A stretch of DNA of 64,000 bases from CAWHYG01 sp963833505 (GTDB lineage: Bacteria; Eisenbacteria; RBG-16-71-46; CAIMUX01), in the NCBI GenBank assembly GCA_963833505.1, contig CAWHYG010000006.1:1-64000 (forward strand). Direction: 5' to 3'. The position numbers and the translations under genes are program-made. The notes below the pieces were generated by a model that worked only from the letters and a program-made list of their open reading frames with translations, did no database searches and was not told where the DNA came from. Every line of letters starts with the position of its first letter. The stretch's first letter is position 1. Below are positions 58,129-64,000 of the stretch, one piece after another.

Positions 58129-59415
58129 TCAACCGGAGATGGCTTTGTGCTTGAGCTGTTCCGCGTACGGGAGGTTGCCGAGCCCCTTGTCCATGTTGTC
58201 GAGCATCCAACGGGCGGAGGACGCCAGATCGCTGTCGGGATACTTCTTCAGGAGATCCTGGAAGACCGGACGCGCCTCGTCCGGACGGCGGAGATCGTCG
58301 GCATAGGTGAACCCGACCATGAAGAGCGCCTGGGCCGCCCGCGGGCTCTTCGGACGCCGATCGACCAGACCCTGATAGATCTTGATGCGCTCCTGCGGCA
58401 CCTTTTCGCCCTCTGCCATCTCGAAGATCTGATCGTCGGTGAGGACGGCGTAGGTGTAGTCCTGCCAGCCCTTCTCATCGACGCCGGCGCCGGTCTCGGT
58501 CTTGATCTGATCGAGGATCGAAGCGAACAGCGCGTTCGCCTTCTTGGTCGAGAGCTTCTTCCGGATGCTCTCCCGGACGTCGTCCAGCGGTTGCTCTCCT
58601 TCTTCGATCCGGCTCACCGCTTTGAAGATGGCCCAACCTCGGGACGTCTGGATGGGCTCGGAGATCTGGCCGGCCTGAAGCTCCATGATCTTGGCGTTCA
58701 GATCGGAGGGGCCTCCGAATCCACGGACATCCGAACGCAGGGTGACCTGGCCGAGCTCGCCGCCGAGTTCGTTGTTCTTGTCGTCCGTGGAGACCTGTCG
58801 GGCCAGCACCCCGAAATCCTCTCCGGCCAGGGCCCGGCGGCGCGCGTTCTCCGCAGCCGCCTGCGTGGGAGCGAGGATGTCCAGGGCGTGGATTTCCGCC
58901 ACCTGACGGAATTGGTCGGGATTCTCCGCGTAGTAGCTCTGGATGTCGGCTTCGGTCGGCTCGCACTTGTCATAGACGAGTTTTTGCACCGTCACATTGG
59001 AGAGGACGAATTTGCGGGAAAGCTCCAGGGTCGCGAGAAAGTCCTTGTCCTTGTCGAATCCCCGGCGCTCCCCCGCCTCCACCCAGGCGTATTGATTCAC
59101 CATCTGGTTCAGGACGTCCATCTGCTGGCTGAGCCTGGCGCCGCCTTCGAGACCGTTCATCATTCCGGAGAACTGGACCCCGATCTTGAACTCCATGTCC
59201 TTGACCGTGATCTTCTGCCGGCCCACGTGGGCGATGACGATCCGGCCGATCCGCTCGTCCTCCGCGCTCGACGGGGAACCCGCCGCGCCCTTCTTCTGCT
59301 CGGGAGCGCGACCGCACGTGAGCACGAGCGCCAGCACCGCCGAAGACACGATCCCAGCGACCAGTCCGGCCCGGAAACCGGGAGGCCGCGGCCTCCCCCG
59401 GAGGATATCCGCCAT
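58129..59415 (-). CDS. Exported PpiC-type peptidyl-prolyl isomerase/foldase
   Basis: 428 aa. N-terminal hydrophobic segment (about 17-34, LVAGIVSSAVLALVLTC; the Cys at 34 gives a weak lipoprotein signal). A SurA_N/PrsA-like chaperone part follows, then the parvulin domain at about 180-275 (IHALDILAPTQAAAENARR, STDDKNNELGGELGQV, LQAGQISEPIQTSRGWAIFKAV). C-terminal TPR-like helices (about 335-415, FMVGFTYADDLRRPDEARPVFQDLLKKYPDS) complete it. It would help outer-membrane or secreted proteins fold. Located 18 nt before the DUF151 gene. Confidence 0.88.
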   Translation of the reverse strand: MADILRGRPRPPGFRAGLVAGIVSSAVLALVLTCGRAPEQKKGAAGSPSSAEDERIGRIVIAHVGRQKITVKDMEFKIGVQFSGMMNGLEGGARLSQQMDVLNQMVNQYAWVEAGERRGFDKDKDFLATLELSRKFVLSNVTVQKLVYDKCEPTEADIQSYYAENPDQFRQVAEIHALDILAPTQAAAENARRRALAGEDFGVLARQVSTDDKNNELGGELGQVTLRSDVRGFGGPSDLNAKIMELQAGQISEPIQTSRGWAIFKAVSRIEEGEQPLDDVRESIRKKLSTKKANALFASILDQIKTETGAGVDEKGWQDYTYAVLTDDQIFEMAEGEKVPQERIKIYQGLVDRRPKSPRAAQALFMVGFTYADDLRRPDEARPVFQDLLKKYPDSDLASSARWMLDNMDKGLGNLPYAEQLKHKAISG

Positions 59416-59518
59416 TACCCCAATACCCCCTGGATCGCGAGGCCAAAGGCGCCGCCGCCCGCGGCGCGGGGGCCGTCAGGGCCCCCGACCTGGGACACGG
59501 TGCGGCTTCCCGCGCCGA

Positions 59519-59965
59519 TCATTCCTGCTTGGTCACGAAGACGCGAACCTTGGCCTCGACGTCCTGATGCAGCTTGATCCGCACGTGATACACGCCAAGC
59601 TCCCGCAGGGTTTCGTCGAGGTCGATGTGGCGCTTGTCGACGGTGTGCCCGGCCTGGCCGATCGCGTCGGCGATGTCGGCGTTGGTCACCGATCCGAAGA
59701 GCTTGCCGTCTTCGCCGGCCTGGACCGGGATCGTGACCGTCAGCTTGTTCAGAAGGCCGGACTCCTTCTCCGCCGCCGCGCGCGCCCGGTTGCGCTGGAT
59801 GGCGGCCACCCGCTCGCGCTCCTGGAACACCCGGGCCCCCGCGCTCGTCGCCTCCAGGGCCAGGTTGCGGGGAACCAGGTAGTTCCGCGCGTAGCCGCGG
59901 ACGACCTTGACGGTGTCCCCGCGCCGGCCCAGACCGTAGACGTCCTCGAGCAAGATGATTTCCAT
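59519..59965 (-). CDS. rplI: Ribosomal protein bL9
   Basis: 148 aa, extended two-domain 50S protein. MEIILLEDVYGLGRRGDTVKVV, GYARNYLVPRNLAL, and the C-terminal domain LFGSVTNADIADAI. ATG at 59965 is preferred: AGGAG lies 8 nt upstream; a GTG three codons earlier is possible. Last gene of the rpsF-ssb-rpsR-rplI cluster. Confidence 0.96.
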   Translation of the reverse strand: MEIILLEDVYGLGRRGDTVKVVRGYARNYLVPRNLALEATSAGARVFQERERVAAIQRNRARAAAEKESGLLNKLTVTIPVQAGEDGKLFGSVTNADIADAIGQAGHTVDKRHIDLDETLRELGVYHVRIKLHQDVEAKVRVFVTKQE

Positions 59966-60023
59966 GGAATCCACTCCTCTTCGGCGGGCGAAGTCGCCCT
60001 CGGTTCAACCCGGTCTTCGCCGC

Positions 60024-60263
60024 CTAGCGGTAGGACTCGCTTGCGAAGGGAAGCAGGGCCAGGTACCGGGCCCGCTTGACGGCGCGGGTGACCTGGCTCT
60101 GGTGCCGGGCGCAATTGCCTGAGATCCTGCGCGGGACGATCTTCCCGCGATCGGTGACGGCCCGGGCCAGGCGCTTTTCATCCCGATAGCTCACGTAAGG
60201 CACCCGGTCGACACAGAGCTTGCAGACCTTTTTCCGCGCATCGCGCGGTTCGCGTTCCCTCAT
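60024..60263 (-). CDS. rpsR: Ribosomal protein bS18
   Basis: 79 aa, partner of bS6 on the 30S platform. KKVCKLCVDR (an N-terminal CxxC pair), YRDEKRLARAVTDRGKIVPRR, and SGNCARHQSQVTRAVKRARYLALLPF. ATG start. Confidence 0.96.
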   Translation of the reverse strand: MREREPRDARKKVCKLCVDRVPYVSYRDEKRLARAVTDRGKIVPRRISGNCARHQSQVTRAVKRARYLALLPFASESYR

Positions 60264-60418
60264 GGCTTCCTCTCTTCACGCCGGCTCCCGCTCCTCGCGG
60301 TTCGCCGGGAACGGGCCCCATTCCGGACCCGCCGATTTTCATCTTGATGACCTTGCCGCCGCCGTCCGAGAGCCGGGGCGGCCGCACGCGCCGGATTGCC
60401 GGCGGGTCCCCTCCGAGA

Positions 60419-60889
60419 TCAAACGGGGATGTCGCCGTCGGCCAGTTCGGCCTCCGTCCGCATCTCCTCATGGGCTTCCATCGGCTCGTCCGGCCGCGCA
60501 CCGTCGGGATGACTGGCCATCGCCCTTCCCTCGCGGACGGGAAGCATGGCGGAGAGAACCTCGACCGAATCGGCGTAGATCTCCACGACGGTCTTCCGCT
60601 CGCCCGAAGCGGCGACGAAGGATCGGGAGTGGAGAAACCCCTCCACGTAGATCCCCTGCCCGTTCTTCGCTTCGCGGCAGACCCTTTGCGCCAGCTCCTG
60701 CCACACCACGACGGTGAAGTACGAAATGGTCTCGCGGGGCGCGCCGCGCCGATCCCGGGACATGCGTCCCGACCGCACGCGGAAGGAGGCCACGGCCACG
60801 CCCGAGGGGGTGTGGCGCAGCTCCGGGTCCTGCTGGAGAAACCCGGTCACGATAACCCGGTTGATTCGGGGAAACGAATCGGCGTCCAT
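60419..60889 (-). CDS. ssb: Single-stranded DNA-binding protein
   Basis: 156 aa, an OB-fold (about 8-112: INRVIVTGFLQQDPELRHTPSG, SYFTVVVWQELAQRVC, GQGIYVEGFLHSRSF). The C-terminus is acidic (EAHEEMRTEAELADGDIPV) and ends IPV-like rather than in the common DIPF, so the interaction tip is slightly altered. ATG at 60889 with GGAG 7 nt before it. Between rpsF and rpsR, as usual. Confidence 0.93.
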   Translation of the reverse strand: MDADSFPRINRVIVTGFLQQDPELRHTPSGVAVASFRVRSGRMSRDRRGAPRETISYFTVVVWQELAQRVCREAKNGQGIYVEGFLHSRSFVAASGERKTVVEIYADSVEVLSAMLPVREGRAMASHPDGARPDEPMEAHEEMRTEAELADGDIPV

Positions 60890-60913
60890 TTTTTTTCTCC
60901 GGTGTGGGCGTCC

Positions 60914-61363
60914 CTAGCTCTCGTTCTCAGGATCTACGCCGTGATCAGCCGCAGCCGGCCGATCCGAGTACCGATCGAATCTTCCTCGTCCTCGCCGCGG
61001 GGCTTCGAAGTCGCCGGCCTCATGCCCCGAGTCCGGGCCTTCCGACTCCGTCTCGGTGTGCGGTGGAGGCGGTGGAAGCCCCTCGTTGAGCACGGTGAGG
61101 AACCGGAGCAGCCGCTCGTTCAGGCGGAAGCGCCGGTCCAGGTCGCGCAGGGCCGGCGGGTCCGCATGGAAACGGATCAGCGTATAGATGCCTTCGTGGA
61201 CCTTCTGGATCTCGTAGGCGAGGCGGCGGCGGCCCCAACGCTCCACGTCGTCGACGGTTCCGCCTGAAGCGGTGATCAGATCCCGGACCCCCTGGATCTC
61301 CGACTCCAGCTCCTTCTCGTCATAGGAAGGGTGCAGAACGAAGACAGTCTCGTATTCGCGCAA
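60914..61363 (-). CDS. rpsF: Ribosomal protein bS6 with C-terminal extension
   Basis: 149 aa, forms a heterodimer with bS18. MREYETVFVLHPSYDEKELE, WGRRRLAYEIQKVHEGIY and RFRLNERLLRFLTVLNE are typical; the last 40 residues (Pro-rich, then Arg/Asp-rich) are extra. The start is TTG at 61363 behind AAAGGAG. First gene of its cluster. Confidence 0.95.
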   Translation of the reverse strand: MREYETVFVLHPSYDEKELESEIQGVRDLITASGGTVDDVERWGRRRLAYEIQKVHEGIYTLIRFHADPPALRDLDRRFRLNERLLRFLTVLNEGLPPPPPHTETESEGPDSGHEAGDFEAPRRGRGRFDRYSDRPAAADHGVDPENES

Positions 61364-61380
61364 AAGCGAAGCTCCTTTCC

Positions 61381-61396
61381 GGGCTCTGCTGAGCCC
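61381..61396 (-). promoter_or_regulatory. hairpin just ahead of the rpsF Shine-Dalgarno
   Basis: GGGCTC, loop AGCA, GAGCCC on the minus strand, ending 9 nt before AAAGGAG. A bS6:bS18-binding leader hairpin with a CCG element is known upstream of rpsF in many bacteria; CCG occurs on both sides of this stem, but I cannot confirm the motif. Confidence 0.4.
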
Positions 61397-61536
61397 ACGG
61401 GAATGCCTGTCTGCTTCCGCCCGCCCCGTCCCGCGCGGGGCCGACGATGGAACGACCGGCTTCGAGGTACGAAGCCGTCGTGAAGCGGACGATGAGCGGC
61501 TGGAAAGGTACGCCCATCGCGCATGCCGGAAAGCGG

Positions 61537-61566
61537 ATTTTCTCAGGTCCGGACCGTTTCTGGCAA
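61537..61566 (-). promoter_or_regulatory. possible rpsF promoter
   Basis: Minus strand: TTGCCA (61566-61561), 18-nt spacer, GAAAAT (61542-61537). Four of six matches in each box to sigma70 consensus; about 170 nt before rpsF. Confidence 0.35.
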
Positions 61567-61728
61567 GGAAAGAACCGCCGGCCGCTCACTTCTCGCCGGG
61601 ATCCGCCGGAATCCACGAGGGGTCCCCCGGGATCCGCCAGGATCCACCGGGCGCCGCCGGGATTCGGGACCGCCAGGGATCCACCGGAGGCTCAGCGCGG
61701 TGCCGGGAAGCGCCGGAGGCCTCGGCGG

Positions 61729-62355
61729 CTAGCCGGCGGTCGCTCCGCCGGCCTCGTTCCCAGTGGGGGGCGCCGGGTTGTACCGGTTCATGGCCGCCAC
61801 GAGCCCATCGCGGCAGACGGCCGAAACCGCCTCCGCCCCTTGCTCGACCAGACTTGCGAACGCTTCCAGGACGGCTCCGTCCAGGGGTCGAAGAACATAC
61901 TCCGCCAGGTCTTCTCCCGGAGGCGGCGCGCCGATGCCCAGCCGGACCCGGGGAAACTCTTCGGAGCCGATGAGCTCGCTGATGGACAGAAGGCCCCGGT
62001 GGCCGCCGGGGCTTCCGCCCGAGCGGATCCGGATCCGGCCGAGCGGCAGGGCCGCGTCGTCGGTCACGACGAGCAGCGCGGAGGGCTCCAACCCGTGCTC
62101 GCCTAGCAGCCGGGACGCCGCCAGGCCGCTCCGGTTCATGAAGGTGGTCGGACGGGCCAGGAGCACGCGCTCGCCGCCGACGATCGCCAGACACTGTTCG
62201 GCGCTCGCGGCTTCCCGCCAGCCCGTCCCCGCGGCCGCCCGCAAGCGGTCGAGCACCAGGTACCCGGCGTTATGAAGAGTGAGCGCATAGCGGGGACCCG
62301 GGTTTCCCAGGCCGAAGATGACCCGATCCGGAATCCCCGCCAGGTCTTGATCCAA
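61729..62355 (-). CDS. pth: Peptidyl-tRNA hydrolase
   Basis: 208 aa, frees tRNA from peptidyl-tRNA. IFGLGNPGPRYALTLHNAGYLVLD (catalytic His in TLHNAG), LARPTTFMNRSG, DDAALPLGRIRIRSGGSPGGHRGL, and GIGAPPPGEDLAEYVL are family marks. The start is TTG at 62355, 1 nt after the rplY stop codon, so coupled to it. Confidence 0.94.
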   Translation of the reverse strand: MDQDLAGIPDRVIFGLGNPGPRYALTLHNAGYLVLDRLRAAAGTGWREAASAEQCLAIVGGERVLLARPTTFMNRSGLAASRLLGEHGLEPSALLVVTDDAALPLGRIRIRSGGSPGGHRGLLSISELIGSEEFPRVRLGIGAPPPGEDLAEYVLRPLDGAVLEAFASLVEQGAEAVSAVCRDGLVAAMNRYNPAPPTGNEAGGATAG

Positions 62356-62356
62356 G

Positions 62357-63001
62357 CTAATCCGCCTTGGCCGATTCCTCGGCGGCCTTCTCCCCCTCCT
62401 CGGCCGTCGCGGCTTCCGCGGCCGCAGCCGGAGCGGGCTCCTCTTCCTTCATCTTGCCGACGACCGTCGCGACCACCCGCTCGAGGGCGTCGTGAACGTG
62501 GAGATCCGCCAGGGGCAGGTCCCGGACGTGGATGGACTGGCCGCGAATGAGGTGGCTGACGTCCAGCTCGATCCTTTCGGGGATCTCGGTCGGCAGGCAC
62601 TCGATCTCGACCTCGCGCAGGAGGTGTTCGAGGATCCCGCCTTCCTTGACGCCTTCGGGCGTCCCGGTCAGGAGGATCGGAATGTGGACGCGAACCTTCC
62701 GGGTCATGGAGATGTGCTCGAGATCCACGTGCAGGATCTTCTGATCCATCGGATTCCGCTGGACCTCCTTGATCAGCACCTTCGTGTCCGGGCGCCCCTT
62801 GACCTTCAGATCGAGGATCGCGTTGCCCGAGGAGATATGCCGCAGCATCAGATGGAACGCCGCCGCGTCGACGGCGATCGCCACGTTCTCTTCTCCGGCC
62901 CCGTAGACGATCCCGGGGATCCGCCCTTTCATCCGAAGCTGGCGGGCGTGCCCTTTTCCGCCGACCTCGCGAATCTCCGCGAGCAATTCTGTCGTCGCCA
63001 T
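62357..63001 (-). CDS. rplY: Ribosomal protein bL25, CTC/TL5 type
   Basis: 214 aa, 5S-binding protein in its long two-domain form. N-terminal LLAEIREVGGKGHARQLRMKGRIPGIVYG, the C-terminal domain with VRVHIPILLTGTPEGVKEGG and ECLPTEIPERIELDVS, and an Ala/Glu-rich tail. ATG start. Confidence 0.95.
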   Translation of the reverse strand: MATTELLAEIREVGGKGHARQLRMKGRIPGIVYGAGEENVAIAVDAAAFHLMLRHISSGNAILDLKVKGRPDTKVLIKEVQRNPMDQKILHVDLEHISMTRKVRVHIPILLTGTPEGVKEGGILEHLLREVEIECLPTEIPERIELDVSHLIRGQSIHVRDLPLADLHVHDALERVVATVVGKMKEEEPAPAAAAEAATAEEGEKAAEESAKAD

Positions 63002-63090
63002 GAAATGTCTCCTTGATGCTTCATCGAACCTTCGGCCGCCTCAATGACCGCTCACCGCCGGCCGAAGGGGCGGGCGCGCGATTCTCCGCC

Positions 63091-64000
63091 TCACACAAAC
63101 AACGAGCTGAGCGAGCGCTCCTCGTGGATCCGCCGCAACGCCTCGCCCAGGAGCCCGCTCACCGAGAGGACCCGAAGGGTCTCCCAGCGCTTTTGCGGCG
63201 GAACCTGGATCGAGTCGGTGACGATCACCTCCCGCACCGGCGCCTTCGACAGCAACTCGGCGGCTGGTCCCGAGAACACAGGGTGGGTGGCTCCCACGTA
63301 GATCTCCCGGGCTCCGTGTTCGCGCAGGGCCACCGCCGCGCGCACCACGGTCTTCCCGGTCGAGATCACGTCGTCGAAGATGACGACGTTGCGTCCGTCG
63401 ACGTCCCCGATCAGGTTCATGACCTCGGTTTCATCCGCCCCGGTCCGCCGCTTGTCCACGAGGGCGAGGGATGCCCCGAGCCTTTTCGCGTAGGCCCGGG
63501 CCATCTTGATCGAGCCGACGTCCGGCGCCACCACCGTCAGGTCGGGGATGGCCTTCTGGCGGAAGTAATCCACCAGGACGGGCGCGGCGTAGAGATGATC
63601 GAAGGGGATGTCGAAGAACCCCTGGATCTGGCTCGAGTGCAGATCCATGGTCAGGACCCGGTTGGCCCCGGCGACCGTGATCAGGTTGGCCACCAGCTTG
63701 GCCGAGATGGGAACGCGCGGCTGGTCCTTCCGGTCCTGGCGGGCGTAGCCGAAATAGGGCAGCACCGCGGTGACCCGGCAGGCGGAGGCGCGCCGGATCG
63801 CGTCCACCATGACGAGCAGCTCCATGAGGTTGTCTGACGGCGCCGGCGTGGGCTGGACCACGAAGATGTCGCAGCCCCGGATGTTCTCGCAGATCTTGAC
63901 CGAGATCTCACCGTCGGAGAAGCGGCCGACCTCGGCCTCGCCAAGATCCACCTTCAAATAGGAACAGATCTCGCGAGCCAGGGTCGGATTCGCCGTGCCC
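63091..64000 (-). CDS. prs: Ribose-phosphate pyrophosphokinase (N-terminus outside the window)
   Basis: At least 302 aa here, makes PRPP for nucleotide, His and Trp synthesis. The first residues in the window are GTANPTLAREICSYL, which follow directly on the usual MxxxxFSG start, so only about 10-15 residues are missing. Then VGRFSDGEI, QPTPAPSDNLMELL, YFGYARQDRK, DLHSSQIQGFFDIP, and the PRPP loop NVVIFDDVISTGKT. The end SLSSLF is canonical. It lies 89 nt before rplY on the same strand. Confidence 0.97.
   Translation of the reverse strand, partial: GTANPTLAREICSYLKVDLGEAEVGRFSDGEISVKICENIRGCDIFVVQPTPAPSDNLMELLVMVDAIRRASACRVTAVLPYFGYARQDRKDQPRVPISAKLVANLITVAGANRVLTMDLHSSQIQGFFDIPFDHLYAAPVLVDYFRQKAIPDLTVVAPDVGSIKMARAYAKRLGASLALVDKRRTGADETEVMNLIGDVDGRNVVIFDDVISTGKTVVRAAVALREHGAREIYVGATHPVFSGPAAELLSKAPVREVIVTDSIQVPPQKRWETLRVLSVSGLLGEALRRIHEERSLSSLFV

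Larger units (their letters stand above)
61364..61728. other. intergenic region rpsF / pth
   Basis: 365 bp without a gene. It contains a leader hairpin and a possible promoter for rpsF (separate entries) and, at about 61590-61710, short repeats around GGATCC(G/A)CC (GGGATCCGCC twice, GGATCCACC twice). Confidence 0.5.

Overview
The window is high-GC bacterial DNA dominated by the translation and transcription housekeeping genes of what looks like a Gram-negative organism. It has lipoprotein-type signals, a SurA-like foldase and a secreted peptidase with a FlgD-type C-terminal domain. That C-terminal domain, together with the sulfatase-TPR protein, is what one sees in FCB-group or Eisenbacteria-like candidate phyla. 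The assignment is an inference; no rRNA is present to confirm it.

Layout. 1-5.7 kb is an accessory stretch: a tRNA-Asn cut by the window edge, a secreted M14 carboxypeptidase, a 29-copy 42-bp tandem array, and decayed fragments of an IS1380-type and an IS21-type insertion sequence. 5.7-8.1 kb is a membrane-anchored sulfatase-TPR protein on the plus strand. 8.2-27.1 kb is one long minus-strand superoperon (rpsL-rpsG-tuf-S10-spc-alpha) ending in rpoA-rplQ. A membrane glycosyltransferase lies on the plus strand at 27.5-29.7 kb. 30.2-43.8 kb is the second minus-strand superoperon (four tRNAs-tuf-rpmG-secE-nusG-rplKAJL-rpoBC). 43.8-55.5 kb holds ddl, pgm, a SpoIIE/RsbU-type phosphatase, ispDF, radA, a stand-alone Lrp-type RAM domain, a rubrerythrin-like protein and a large membrane protein. 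55.5-56.5 kb is a gene-poor, partly AT-rich island. 56.5-64 kb carries a small membrane protein, a gamma-carbonic-anhydrase-like protein, a DUF151 nuclease, a PpiC-type foldase, rpsF-ssb-rpsR-rplI, pth, rplY and the 3' part of prs.

The ribosomal clusters are tightly packed, and many genes start with GTG or TTG behind a good Shine-Dalgarno site (rpsM, rpsK, rpsC, rpsE, rpsL, infA, rpoB, rpsF, rpmG and others). The genes tie together ribosome assembly, elongation factor supply, secretion (secY, secE), RNA polymerase and N-terminal Met removal.

The points most worth checking are: the 42-bp array; a one-base frameshift in rpoC; a promoter element shared by the rpsL operon and the tRNA-tuf operon, with a long dyad over the first; absence of fusA from its usual place; and the AT-rich island with repeated TATCTAT boxes and a perfect 16-bp palindrome.
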